From NCBI GenBank assembly GCA_045639525.1, contig JAZUDI010000024.1, forward strand, positions 52,377 to 116,376: DNA of 64,000 nt, in the 5' to 3' direction. Source of the DNA: UBA1181 sp045639525. GTDB taxonomy: Bacteria; Bacteroidota; Bacteroidia; Bacteroidales; Paludibacteraceae. The notes beneath the pieces are model-generated. The model searched no databases, was not told the origin of the DNA, and saw only the letters and a program-made list of their open reading frames with translations. Shown in pieces: positions 34,061 through 43,263 of this stretch (within the stretch, counting starts at the first letter, position 1; each line of letters starts with the position of its first letter). Both the position numbers and the translations under genes were made by a program.

Positions 34061-35215
34061 ATGAAGGTTCATATAACATTGGTAGGAGGGCAACCGGCTC
34101 CCGTATATCATGGTATTGTCGCAACTAATCCAGATAGAGTAGTGTATGTGTACTCAGTTGGCAGTCAATCGATACTTGACACTCTTAAGAAAGAGATTGA
34201 TATTCCCTGCGATGATATACCTCCCTTATCACCGACTGATCCTCAAAAGATTTTAGCACTGGCGGAAAGTTTGGCTAAAAGATACGAAAATGAGGAGGTG
34301 ACGGTAAATATATCGAGCGGACTGAAGTCGTGGTCTCATTTTTTTGGACGTGTGTTTGATCGTTGCCCTAACGCATCGGTTGTATATATGGATCAGAATA
34401 ATGTGCTGTGGAATTACCGAAGTATGGAAAAGCAGGATGGGTTTATTTTTGATATGCATACTTTGTTCCGTCTCTATGGCAATTCTATAGAAAACAATTA
34501 CAAACGTTTTAGTGATTATACGACTGAGGATGAAGAAGTAGTTAATGATATTGAAAAGATTAGACGATATAACAATCAGGATTTCAACGCACTCACTACC
34601 GTGCTGGACCAGAAGAAACAGAATGTTTTAAGAAGTCAGTCGTACGGAAAATTTGATTTGTTGAAGGCTCCTCAAAACTCATATTCTTATGTGGAGTGGC
34701 AGAAGACAACGACAGAAGACGTTGGCTTTGTTAGAATATGTTTGTATAAGAAAAATAGCGAATGTAAAGAAGTTGTTTTAGAGTCTCCCCATGTTGTGGA
34801 TTTGGTTTTTAACTCAGGTTGGTTTGAGTATAAAGTTGCGTTGATGCTTTCCAAGTGGGACCGATCAAAGGAAATTTGTATGAATTGTCATTTCCCATAT
34901 AAACCTAGAGTTGATAAGAACGAGACCGATATAATAGTCAACACGGGAACTAAGTTGCTGTTTGTTGAATGTAAGACTCAAATCACGCACACAACAGATA
35001 TTGATAAGTTCAGGAGCGTTGTAAAAGCGTATGGCGGAATGGGAAGTAAGGCGTTGTTTGTGACAGATGCTCCAATGAGTGAAATAGCTAGGGAAAAATG
35101 TGAGGAGGATGGCATTATACCGTTCTCTTTGCAAGATTCTCATTTAGGAATGACCTCTGAATCGGCGTTGTTCCTATTGTTGAATGCGGAGTTGTTTAAT
35201 ATAAATACGAAGTAA
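34061..35215 (+). CDS. card1: Card1/Can2-like CARF-PD-(D/E)XK nuclease
   Basis: I choose ATG 34061 because the conserved CARF start MKVHITLVGGQPAPV begins there; upstream codons overlap the previous gene. The 384-residue protein has a CARF domain (about 1-150, with VNISSGLKSWSHFF) and a C-terminal PD-(D/E)XK nuclease: E256 (GWFEYK), D290 (ETDIIV) and E303-C-K305 (FVECKTQ). Order and length match Card1/Can2 (DUF1887), which on binding cyclic tetra-adenylate nicks or degrades DNA and RNA. All catalytic residues are present. Confidence 0.9.
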   Translation: MKVHITLVGGQPAPVYHGIVATNPDRVVYVYSVGSQSILDTLKKEIDIPCDDIPPLSPTDPQKILALAESLAKRYENEEVTVNISSGLKSWSHFFGRVFDRCPNASVVYMDQNNVLWNYRSMEKQDGFIFDMHTLFRLYGNSIENNYKRFSDYTTEDEEVVNDIEKIRRYNNQDFNALTTVLDQKKQNVLRSQSYGKFDLLKAPQNSYSYVEWQKTTTEDVGFVRICLYKKNSECKEVVLESPHVVDLVFNSGWFEYKVALMLSKWDRSKEICMNCHFPYKPRVDKNETDIIVNTGTKLLFVECKTQITHTTDIDKFRSVVKAYGGMGSKALFVTDAPMSEIAREKCEEDGIIPFSLQDSHLGMTSESALFLLLNAELFNINTK

Positions 35216-35221
35216 ATATTT

Positions 35222-36508
35222 ATGGGAAGAAAGGTTTTTATATCCTTTTTAGGAACAAATAATTATGTGGAGACTATTTATGAGTTTCCAGACAAATCAC
35301 ATTCTCAACCAGTGCGTTTTATTCAGGAAGCATTGATTCTTAAACATTGCCCAAAGTGGACTTTAGAGGATAAGGTGTATATATTTTGTACTGATGGATC
35401 GCAAAAAGCAAATTGGGAGGATAATGGGCAGAAGACAGATTTAGATATAGAAAAAATAGGACTCAAACATAGATTGCAAGATAACTTCCAATTAAATTCA
35501 ATTGTGGAAATGATTCCAATAGAGGAAGGCTTTTCTGAGGAAGAAGTGTGGCGAATATTTGATGTGGTTTACAATAAATTGGACAAATATGATGAAATAT
35601 TTTTTGATGTGACACATGCGTTTCGCTCTATTCCGTTGTTTTCTTCTGTTCTTTTCGATTATTCTAGATTCATGAAACTGACAAAAGTGGTTTCTATTCA
35701 ATATGGCGCTTTTGAAAAATTAGGTCCTGCTTTTGAGGTTAGAAAAATGCCTTGGGAAAATCGTGTAGCGCCAATTATCGATTTGACAAATATCATAAAG
35801 CTTCAGCAATTCACGGATATGGCCAATGCTATGTTGATGTATGGAAGAGTAAATGAACTCAGTGATTTGTTTAAAGCTGAAAAACATCAAGCGCTACAGA
35901 AAATAGGTGTGTCGTTAGCGAATTTTGATGAATTTTTGAAGACTAATAGATTAAATGATTTAAAATCAGGGAAATGGTTGGCTGATTTTTATAATAACAT
36001 AAAGTCGTTACGGAAGTCAAATATCCCGACGCCGATAAAGAACATTATGAGTAGATTGGAGGAGGAGTTTTCTTCATTTGTCCCTCAGTCTGACACGAAA
36101 AACATAGAATCTGCTGTTGCTTGGACTGCTAAATATGATATGATATTGCAGTCCTATACATTGGGGCAGGAGTATATGATTTCACTTTTGTCTGAAAAGT
36201 TATTTGAATACAATTTTTATCAAGAAGATAGGGAGAGGAATTTTCGTATGTTTATAAGTGCCTTGTTTGCCATTTCTGATAAGGATGTAGATAGTGGTTG
36301 TATTGAAGGGAAATTGGCAGATAATATAATGCTTACAAAACAGATTCTGGAATTTGATTGGGTTCAAAAGATTCGCCCTTTATATGGTAGATTTTCGGAC
36401 TATCGAAATATTGTTAACCACGCTAAAGGAACTCAGAAGTATAGTGAAATTAAAAAGAATTTTATTGAAATCTATAGTGACTGCATAAATCTAATAAAAT
36501 CATGCTAA
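35222..36508 (+). CDS. Csx1-like CARF-HEPN ribonuclease (TIGR02221/Csx2-type)
   Basis: A 428-residue protein. The N-terminal CARF domain starts KVFISFLGTNNY and has the motif FFDVTHAFRSIP typical of the TIGR02221 group. The C-terminal helical region carries an intact HEPN motif R-x4-H (R395-H400 in DYRNIVNHAKG). Expected to be a cyclic-oligoadenylate-activated RNase that cuts cellular RNA when Cas10 detects a target. It follows card1 by 6 bases and overlaps the next gene by 7 bases, so one transcript carries both effectors. Confidence 0.9.
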   Translation: MGRKVFISFLGTNNYVETIYEFPDKSHSQPVRFIQEALILKHCPKWTLEDKVYIFCTDGSQKANWEDNGQKTDLDIEKIGLKHRLQDNFQLNSIVEMIPIEEGFSEEEVWRIFDVVYNKLDKYDEIFFDVTHAFRSIPLFSSVLFDYSRFMKLTKVVSIQYGAFEKLGPAFEVRKMPWENRVAPIIDLTNIIKLQQFTDMANAMLMYGRVNELSDLFKAEKHQALQKIGVSLANFDEFLKTNRLNDLKSGKWLADFYNNIKSLRKSNIPTPIKNIMSRLEEEFSSFVPQSDTKNIESAVAWTAKYDMILQSYTLGQEYMISLLSEKLFEYNFYQEDRERNFRMFISALFAISDKDVDSGCIEGKLADNIMLTKQILEFDWVQKIRPLYGRFSDYRNIVNHAKGTQKYSEIKKNFIEIYSDCINLIKSC

Positions 36509-36864
36509 TCAACCTATCCAATCACCCGGTATCAAAGTGGAGTGAACATCAATTGAGTGAGGCTAACCGATTATACGGTAGTGTCCAGGATCTCCCATTC
36601 CCAACTGTTGATCCCAATGGAGGAGAAGCGTACATTGATCAGTTGTCGGATGATTATATTTCACGTATATTTGAATTGGCCAGTGGCTCCTCTTTTGTCG
36701 TTCATATTATGGGAGAACTGACTTTCTCCTTTGTGATAGTTCGTAAGCTTATGCAACGAAATATCCAGTGTGTCGCTTCTACGACAGAACGTATTGTTAA
36801 GGATTATGGAGATGGAAGGAAAGAGGTGCAGTTCTCTTTTGTTACGTTTAGAAAATATTTATAA
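36502..36864 (+). CDS. 120-aa CRISPR-locus protein, possible ring nuclease or CARF-like accessory
   Basis: The start overlaps the end of the Csx1-like gene by 7 bases, so the two are translated together. The 120-residue product begins MLINLSNHPVSKWSEHQ, followed by an alpha/beta pattern (VVHIMGELTFSFVIVRKL, then VASTTERIV) and a beta hairpin C-terminus. I believe related small proteins occur beside type III loci in other bacteria under the label CRISPR-associated protein, but I do not know a proven activity. Its place directly after a CARF effector suggests binding or degrading cyclic oligoadenylate (inference). Confidence 0.75.
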   Translation: MLINLSNHPVSKWSEHQLSEANRLYGSVQDLPFPTVDPNGGEAYIDQLSDDYISRIFELASGSSFVVHIMGELTFSFVIVRKLMQRNIQCVASTTERIVKDYGDGRKEVQFSFVTFRKYL

Positions 36865-36867
36865 GAA

Positions 36868-38319
36868 ATGGCAATAACACTAACAGCATCCCAGAGTATC
36901 GCTTTTGAGAAGATGAAGTCATTTGTGAAGAGTGATAGCCAGCGTGTCTTCATTCTCAAGGGTTATGCGGGAACGGGTAAGACCACCTTGATGAAATTTA
37001 TGATTGAAGACTTGAAAAAGAATAAGAAGAATTTCAAGTTGCTGGCATCTACCGGTCGAGCGGCAAAAATTCTTTCTGATTTAACAGGTAGCTCTGATGG
37101 TGCCTCAACCATTCACTCTTTGGTGTATTCTTTTTCAGATTTGAATCAAGATTTATCCGATAAAACTCAGAAGCAAATTGATGAGACTGGTCAATTATAC
37201 TTGATTTTCGAACCTCAGAAGTTAGATGTCGAAAATGAGGAGGAGTGTGTCTATATCATAGATGAAGCTTCGATGGTTTCAGATAAATCGGATGATTTAA
37301 TCACTCAGGCAAAATTTGGTTCTGGACGCTTGCTGAAAGAGTTGTTGGAATATGATGTTCGTCAAGGAAGTAAGTTTATTTTTGTTGGGGATCCTTGTCA
37401 GTTGCCACCTATACAGGAAACTTTTTCTCCTGCATTGTCTGTAGATTATTATAAGTCTGCGTTTGGAGAAACGGCGCAGGAAGCGCAACTGACTGAGATT
37501 ATGAGGCAAAAGGATGGTAATAAACTTATAACCACCTCAAAACAGATTCGTGCACTTTATGCGAATGCGCCGTCCAACCAAGATGGGTATGGCAAACTGT
37601 TTAGGACCTGGGGCAAATTACCTCTTCGTGGGTGTTGCCAGTTTGTTACTAATCTTGATGAATTGGTATCTAAATATATAAAGGATATTCGAATGTATGG
37701 TTACGATCAAGCGACATTTATTTGCCGGAGCAATCGTGATTGTTTGACCATTTCACAGTTTGTTCGCAAAGAATTGGGACTGAAAGAACCGGTTATACAA
37801 AAGGGGGATCTGTTGATGGTGACTCAAAACAATTTATTGAGTGGTTTGGTGAACGGTGATATGGTTGAGGTCTTGAGTGTTGATCGTAAGATTGAAAGTA
37901 GGGCAGGGTTGAATTTCCGAATTGTAAAAGTGAAGGAACTATTTTCGAAACGTGTTATCACCGTCCCTCTTCTTGAGACTACACTCACTTTAATGAAAGG
38001 TAATTTGGATTCATCTATGCAAACATCTTTGTTTATCGATTTCATTATGCGAATGAAGGAGAGAGGTATTACTCAGAAGAAGAAACAGATGTTCCGGGAT
38101 AAGCTGATAAATGACCCTTATCTTAATGCTTTGCGTTGTTCGTACGGTTATGCGATTACTTGTCATAAAGCGCAAGGAGGCGAATGGCAGGATGTGTATA
38201 TTCACATTCCAAGAAATTTCACTTTAAATCCTACAAAGGAAACTTATCAGTGGATTTACACTGCGATGACTCGTGCGAAGGAGTCTTTGCATATGATAAT
38301 GGATTTTTATATTGAGTGA
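36868..38319 (+). CDS. RecD/Pif1-like SF1B DNA helicase
   Basis: A 483-residue helicase. Walker A GYAGTGKTT (residues 32-40), Walker B IIDEASM (D132-E133), motif III GDPCQLPP, and the UvrD_C2 motif ITCHKAQGGEW near the C-terminus, followed by YTAMTRAKE. This is the AAA_30/UvrD_C2 layout of stand-alone RecD2/Pif1-like enzymes that move 5' to 3'. It begins 3 bases after the 120-aa gene and is the last gene before array 1. A role in spacer acquisition, plasmid clearance or repair after Card1 cleavage is possible. Confidence 0.88.
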   Translation: MAITLTASQSIAFEKMKSFVKSDSQRVFILKGYAGTGKTTLMKFMIEDLKKNKKNFKLLASTGRAAKILSDLTGSSDGASTIHSLVYSFSDLNQDLSDKTQKQIDETGQLYLIFEPQKLDVENEEECVYIIDEASMVSDKSDDLITQAKFGSGRLLKELLEYDVRQGSKFIFVGDPCQLPPIQETFSPALSVDYYKSAFGETAQEAQLTEIMRQKDGNKLITTSKQIRALYANAPSNQDGYGKLFRTWGKLPLRGCCQFVTNLDELVSKYIKDIRMYGYDQATFICRSNRDCLTISQFVRKELGLKEPVIQKGDLLMVTQNNLLSGLVNGDMVEVLSVDRKIESRAGLNFRIVKVKELFSKRVITVPLLETTLTLMKGNLDSSMQTSLFIDFIMRMKERGITQKKKQMFRDKLINDPYLNALRCSYGYAITCHKAQGGEWQDVYIHIPRNFTLNPTKETYQWIYTAMTRAKESLHMIMDFYIE

Positions 38320-38388
38320 AAAGATGGATATTCTTATGTGATTATGAGTTAGACAATGAAGCCCGAATTGTTAATTTTATGTTAACGG

Positions 38389-38406
38389 TATATCCGTACG
38401 CATATA
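38389..38406. promoter_or_regulatory. near-palindromic operator candidate in leader 1
   Basis: TATATCCGTACGCATATA differs at one base from the perfect 18-bp palindrome found at the same place in leader 2. It overlaps a second -7-like TAATTTTG (38405-38412). Confidence 0.55.
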
Positions 38407-38528
38407 ATTTTGCAATCTGCGATTCTTGAGATGAAAGAGTTGTGAATTAGGGCGGAATTTGCTATTTTTGACTTCGGTTTTGATGTAAATAATTGATTTT
38501 CAGGTGGAAAAATTTTTATAAAAAGTTC

Positions 38529-38559
38529 TTTGAAGATATTTGATAAAGTTATAATTTTG
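38529..38559 (+). promoter_or_regulatory. array 1 promoter
   Basis: TTTG (38529-38532) and TAATTTTG (38552-38559) with a 19-base spacer. Transcription would begin about 90 bases before the first repeat and run through the array. The same elements at the same distance occur in leader 2. Confidence 0.8.
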
Positions 38560-38657
38560 CACTCCGAAAAAATGGTGCTTTTTTAGAGTGAAAAATGATA
38601 AATTTTTCGATTTTTAGCATGTAAAATGTTGAAAATGAAAAATTTACAAAATATACT

Positions 38658-40702
38658 CTCCGAGACCATCTTCCACTAAAACAAGGATTAAGACTCTAAA
38701 TAGTTTTTCTATTTTGCTGTAATGGGTTTCTTCTCCGAGACCATCTTCCACTAAAACAAGGATTAAGACGAACTTGACTCTGGTTTCATCTTAACCATAT
38801 TTTCAAGGCTCCGAGACCATCTTCCACTAAAACAAGGATTAAGACTTTAATTGTTAATAATTGTTTCGAAAAATTTGAGAAGTCTCCGAGACCATCTTCC
38901 ACTAAAACAAGGATTAAGACGCGCTTTTAGTCGACCCATATACTTCGAACTCAAGAGTCTCCGAGACCATCTTCCACTAAAACAAGGATTAAGACTGTCG
39001 TTATTAATTTCCCATCGCTTTGGAGTTTCTCTCTCTCCGAGACCATCTTCCACTAAAACAAGGATTAAGACACATATAAGATTTAAAGAATACAACAATT
39101 AGGACGATAACTCCGAGACCATCTTCCACTAAAACAAGGATTAAGACTCTCCACTCTCTTGTTCTTCAAAGCCTGGAAACTTCTCTCCGAGACCATCTTC
39201 CACTAAAACAAGGATTAAGACGCGTAAAAGTCCACATGCTTTTTCACTGTTACCTCCCTCCGAGACCATCTTCCACTAAAACAAGGATTAAGACTTAGCC
39301 AAATATTAAGGATATTAGAATGTTTTTGTTTCTCCGAGACCATCTTCCACTAAAACAAGGATTAAGACACCTCTCCGCCTTCCCCTTTACAAGTTTGTAG
39401 TCGTCCTCCGAGACCATCTTCCACTAAAACAAGGATTAAGACTGGAATGGCAGCATATCTTGCTGTTTTGACCGCTCTACTCCGAGACCATCTTCCACTA
39501 AAACAAGGATTAAGACATATGCGAGCATATCATCTGATAGCAAAGGTCTCATTCTCCGAGACCATCTTCCACTAAAACAAGGATTAAGACGTAATGTTTG
39601 GCCGTTCATCTTCGATGTCTTGGTCGCTCTCCGAGACCATCTTCCACTAAAACAAGGATTAAGACTTCCACCCATACAAGATGTTCTTGCCTCTAATGAG
39701 ACATCTCCGAGACCATCTTCCACTAAAACAAGGATTAAGACACGGTTCCAGCATTCCACCATAAAGATTTTCTCAATCCTCCGAGACCATCTTCCACTAA
39801 AACAAGGATTAAGACTCCGCAGAGGCAATAAGAGAAAATCTTTTTGCCATAGCCTCCGAGACCATCTTCCACTAAAACAAGGATTAAGACCACTTGTTCT
39901 TGTGCAGGCTCATTAATCTCTTGTTTTGGCTCCGAGACCATGTTCCACTAAAACAAGGATTAAGACACATGAAGCATAGAAATCTATGCATCATATCTAC
40001 ATCCTCTCCGAGACCATCTTCCACTAAAACAAGGATTAAGACGCGACCTTCAACATCTTTAACTCCGATTCCAATGACTCCGAGACCATCTTCCACTAAA
40101 ACAAGGATTAAGACAAATCATTGATTACTCTTTCATCAATTCAAGTGTTTCTTCTCCGAGACCATCTTCCACTAAAACAAGGATTAAGACGTCGAAACAT
40201 AGTTGGTTCAAAATTCTCTCTTGGATTCTCCGAGACCATCTTCCACTAAAACAAGGATTAAGACATTTGTCTTCCTGCTGTACCATCGCTTGGACTTGGT
40301 CCTCCGAGACCATCTTCCACTAAAACAAGGATTAAGACGCTTGCCCGAGCCTATGCCCAAGCATACCTCTATAATCTCCGAGACCATCTTCCACTAAAAC
40401 AAGGATTAAGACGCGACCTTCAACATCTTTAACTCCGATTCCAATGACTCCGAGACCATCTTCCACTAAAACAAGGATTAAGACGACTTGATTTAAGACA
40501 TGGAAACGTAGAATTCATTGAGGCTCCGAGACCATCTTCCACTAAAACAAGGATTAAGACTTATAATCTTTCCCACGTATAATTGCACCTCCTGTACTCC
40601 GAGACCATCTTCCACTAAAACAAGGATTAAGACTATCTCTTTATAGTTTAATGTTAAATCTTCTTTCCAACTCCGAGACCATCTTCCACTAAAATAAGGA
40701 TT
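38658..40702 (+). CRISPR. CRISPR array 1: 28 repeats, 27 spacers
   Basis: Repeats of 37 bases start CTCCGAGACCATCTTCCACT and end GGATTAAGAC; spacers are about 35-40 bases. The first repeat is 38658-38694. The last (40671-40702) is degenerate: C to T inside and the final five bases lost, marking the leader-distal, oldest end. One further repeat (39930-39966) has a single C to G change. Spacers at 40043-40077 and 40413-40447 are identical. Orientation follows from the leader on the left and the decayed repeat on the right. ORFs seen across the array are artefacts of the repeat. Confidence 0.99.
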
Positions 40703-40732
40703 GTTGATTTTCTTAATTTTTTCTTTTGAAAG

Positions 40733-40762
40733 TTTGAAATTCCGTATTTTATACTAATTTTG
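40733..40762 (+). promoter_or_regulatory. promoter of the adaptation operon
   Basis: TTTG (40733-40736) and TAATTTTG (40755-40762), 18-base spacer, lie just after the last repeat of array 1 and 25 bases before the TPR-OB gene. The adaptation genes can thus be transcribed apart from the array. Confidence 0.75.
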
Positions 40763-40786
40763 AAAATGTAATTACTTGATAACGCC

Positions 40787-42256
40787 ATGAAAAACACATT
40801 CCAGGAAATTTCTGCCCTCCGAAAAGAAGGGAAGATAGACGACGCATATCGTCTTGCGGAGGAGGCTCTGAAAGAGACTCCTGATGATCTGTGGACCAAA
40901 CGAGCCATGGGTTGGGTACTTTATGAATACCTTGATCAAAGCGCTACCAATCGAGATTTCAATAAATATCTTCATTGGTTACAAGAAATGGTAGCCTTGC
41001 ATCTGGACAATGAAGAATCCATGCTGATGGATAGTGTTATGTGGAGCTTGCGGAAGCTATTGTCTGATACGGATGTGAAAAGTGTGGAATATGATCAACT
41101 TTTGTCTATTCTTCAACAACTGCCGCACCCTCAAAAGGGAAAGGCCTACTCGTCCGTATTATCGGCAGCCATAAAATTAGGAGGAAAGTGGTTGCATCTA
41201 TCATCTTTCATCGAGTGGTGGGGATTAGATAACCTAAGAGTAGAGGATTACGATGAAGTTACTTTAAGTAATGGATCTAAGATGATGTCGCTTGCGGAGA
41301 GAACGATTATTTGTTACTCCAAGATACTTTTGCGGGACGGGGATACGGATAGGATTAATCGTTTCTTATCATACATACGCTCTGTTATCGAACAACACAA
41401 GGAGTATGTTTATCCCCCATATTATTTGGCGAAATTGTTGTTGAAAAAGGGCGATGCACAAGCTGCTTATGATTTGTTGAAACAGTTTGCCAGGCTAAAA
41501 TCCAAAGATTTCTGGGTGTGGCAAATGCTCTCCGATACCCAAAGTGATGGCGATTTGAAAATGTCCTTCTTGTGTAGAGCGTTATTGTGTGGAGGAAAAG
41601 AGGAGATGCTGGTGTCTCTCAGAGAAGAGTCTGCTCTGCTCTTTGCCAGTATGGGGCACTTGTCGGAGGCGAAGTATGAGGCACTGAGAGCTATAGAATC
41701 AAGAAAAAGGATGGGGTGGAGCATTACGAATGGATTGCGCGATATCCAAGTGGAAAAATGGTTTATGCTGACAACCGCGTCTAGAAACAATGAACCATTT
41801 TATAGACGATTCTCCGAAGAAGCGGAACGCTTGGTATTGGGGGAATCTTGTAGGTTTGCTTGTTTGGTGACATACGTTAACGAAGAAAAACGGATGGTCT
41901 CGTTTGTGACGGAGGATAAGATTCAAGGTTTCTTCAAAATGCCTAAAAATGCTCCAATCATTAAAAAAGATAACTTGGTGACATTCCAAACGAACGTTCT
42001 GAGTGAAGATCGACCGACGATGGTAAAAAATGTCGAGGTGGAAGATGAGCTTGTTCATCCTTCGTTCTATCGGCAATTTGAAGGGAAATTCCTCAATAAG
42101 GGCCCGTTTGGTATGGTGGGGGATGTTTTTGTGGAGCCTCGTTTTTTGTCGGGTATTACACATGGAAACATTGCGAAAGGTGTCGCGTGCATTAGTTTCG
42201 ATAGAAAGAAAAAGAGATGGGGATGGCGTGCTTTGTCAATTGAAGTTGTACGGTAA
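40787..42256 (+). CDS. TPR protein with two cold-shock-like OB domains, adaptation-module accessory
   Basis: A 489-residue cytosolic protein. Residues 1 to about 330 are helical TPR-type repeats (EGKIDDAYRLAEEALKETPD; KGDAQAAYDLLKQFARL; GHLSEAKYEALRAIES). The C-terminal third has two short beta-barrel segments: about 355-395 (VTYVNEEKRMVSFVTED...GFFKM) and about 430-489 with FGMVGDVFVEP, which resembles the RNA-binding motif of cold-shock proteins, ending in RWGWRALSIE. It starts the operon that continues with cas1, 12 bases later. No described function is known to me; nucleic-acid handling during spacer capture is the natural guess. Confidence 0.8.
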   Translation: MKNTFQEISALRKEGKIDDAYRLAEEALKETPDDLWTKRAMGWVLYEYLDQSATNRDFNKYLHWLQEMVALHLDNEESMLMDSVMWSLRKLLSDTDVKSVEYDQLLSILQQLPHPQKGKAYSSVLSAAIKLGGKWLHLSSFIEWWGLDNLRVEDYDEVTLSNGSKMMSLAERTIICYSKILLRDGDTDRINRFLSYIRSVIEQHKEYVYPPYYLAKLLLKKGDAQAAYDLLKQFARLKSKDFWVWQMLSDTQSDGDLKMSFLCRALLCGGKEEMLVSLREESALLFASMGHLSEAKYEALRAIESRKRMGWSITNGLRDIQVEKWFMLTTASRNNEPFYRRFSEEAERLVLGESCRFACLVTYVNEEKRMVSFVTEDKIQGFFKMPKNAPIIKKDNLVTFQTNVLSEDRPTMVKNVEVEDELVHPSFYRQFEGKFLNKGPFGMVGDVFVEPRFLSGITHGNIAKGVACISFDRKKKRWGWRALSIEVVR

Positions 42257-42268
42257 AATAGGTAAAAT

Positions 42269-43252
42269 ATGGAATTAGTTCTAAATACATTTGGTGTGAC
42301 TCTGTCCCGTGACAACGAGGGATTTGTCATTGTGACCGCAGAAGGGAAACAGAGGATTCCTGCAGAGGGCATCACCAGCATTCAGATGAGTAGAGGAGCT
42401 CAAATTTCAAGTGATGCGGTGTTGCTTGCTATGGAGAAGGAGATAGAGGTGTTGTTCGTCGATAAGGCAGGCGCGGTCATTGGTCGGATTTGGAGCCCCA
42501 AATATGGATCTATTTCCACCATTAGGAAGGGGCAATTAGCGTTCTCTTTCTCCAAGGATGCGCTTGAATGGATCAAGGAGGTCCTAAGGCAGAAAATCGA
42601 AAACCAACAGGCTTTGTTGCTCATGTTCCGTTCTGATAATGAGGCTCAAAATGAAGTGGTTGCCAAATCAATCGCAAAAATGGAGGATCACCGTGAGAAG
42701 CTTGGAAAGCTTGATGGGGATATAGTGGCCGATGTGGCTGCCCAACTAAGAGGATGGGAGGGGCAAGCGTCGAAAATCTATTTTGATACATTGAATATCT
42801 TCCTTCCGGAACATCTTCGTTTCCAAAATCGGAGCCAACATCCTGCCTTGGATGTGGTGAATGCGTTGTTAAATTACGGGTATGGTTTACTATACGGGAA
42901 GATAGAGGGGTCGCTTATAAAAGCAGGAGTGGATCCATATATAGGAATCCTTCATAGGGATGATTATAACCGCCCTGTATTGGTTTACGATGTTATTGAG
43001 TTGTACCGTGTATGGGTGGATTATGTTGTATTCTCGTTGGTGTCGCAAAACGCTATAACAGATGACTATTATTCTGTAAAAGAGGATGGCTCATACTGGT
43101 TAGAACCTTTGGGCAGGCGTGTCTTGATTCAGTCGCTTAACGATTACCTTGAAGAGGTGACCAATGTGCGGGGAATCAGAAGAAGCAGAAATCAGCAGAT
43201 TTTCCTTTATTGTCAGAATCTGGCTCAAAAATTCAAGAAGTTTGACGAGTAA
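42269..43252 (+). CDS. cas1: CRISPR integrase Cas1
   Basis: A 327-residue Cas1. Catalytic metal ligands are visible: E164 (GWEGQAS), H229 (GILHRDDYNRPVLVYD) and D241/E244. The N-terminal beta domain includes ISSDAVLLAMEKEIEVLFVD. No reverse transcriptase or Cas6 fusion is present. It inserts spacers at the leader end together with Cas2. It is in an operon with the TPR-OB gene, a CAPP-like gene and cas2. Confidence 0.97.
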   Translation: MELVLNTFGVTLSRDNEGFVIVTAEGKQRIPAEGITSIQMSRGAQISSDAVLLAMEKEIEVLFVDKAGAVIGRIWSPKYGSISTIRKGQLAFSFSKDALEWIKEVLRQKIENQQALLLMFRSDNEAQNEVVAKSIAKMEDHREKLGKLDGDIVADVAAQLRGWEGQASKIYFDTLNIFLPEHLRFQNRSQHPALDVVNALLNYGYGLLYGKIEGSLIKAGVDPYIGILHRDDYNRPVLVYDVIELYRVWVDYVVFSLVSQNAITDDYYSVKEDGSYWLEPLGRRVLIQSLNDYLEEVTNVRGIRRSRNQQIFLYCQNLAQKFKKFDE

Positions 43253-43263
43253 TCTGTAAGCTT

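Larger units (their letters stand above)
38320..38657 (+). promoter_or_regulatory. leader of CRISPR array 1
   Basis: A 338-base AT-rich region without ORFs. It contains a near-palindrome TATATCCGTACGCATATA (38389-38406), a promoter (TTTG 38529-38532, N19, TAATTTTG 38552-38559) pointing into the array, and a stem-loop at 38561-38592 (CACTC/GAGTG plus A6/T6). The last 140 bases match the leader of array 2 with about seven differences, so both arrays can probably be served by one adaptation machine. Confidence 0.9.

Noticed and set aside
38851..40397. Several ORFs of 60-130 codons on both strands inside array 1
   Set aside because: They encode the translated repeat again and again (LRDHLPLKQGLR or LNPCFSGRWSRR) and arise from the CRISPR repeat being open in several frames.
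42269..43252. Reverse transcriptase-Cas1 fusion
   Set aside because: Cas1 is 327 residues with no extra domain, and no YxDD motif is encoded nearby.
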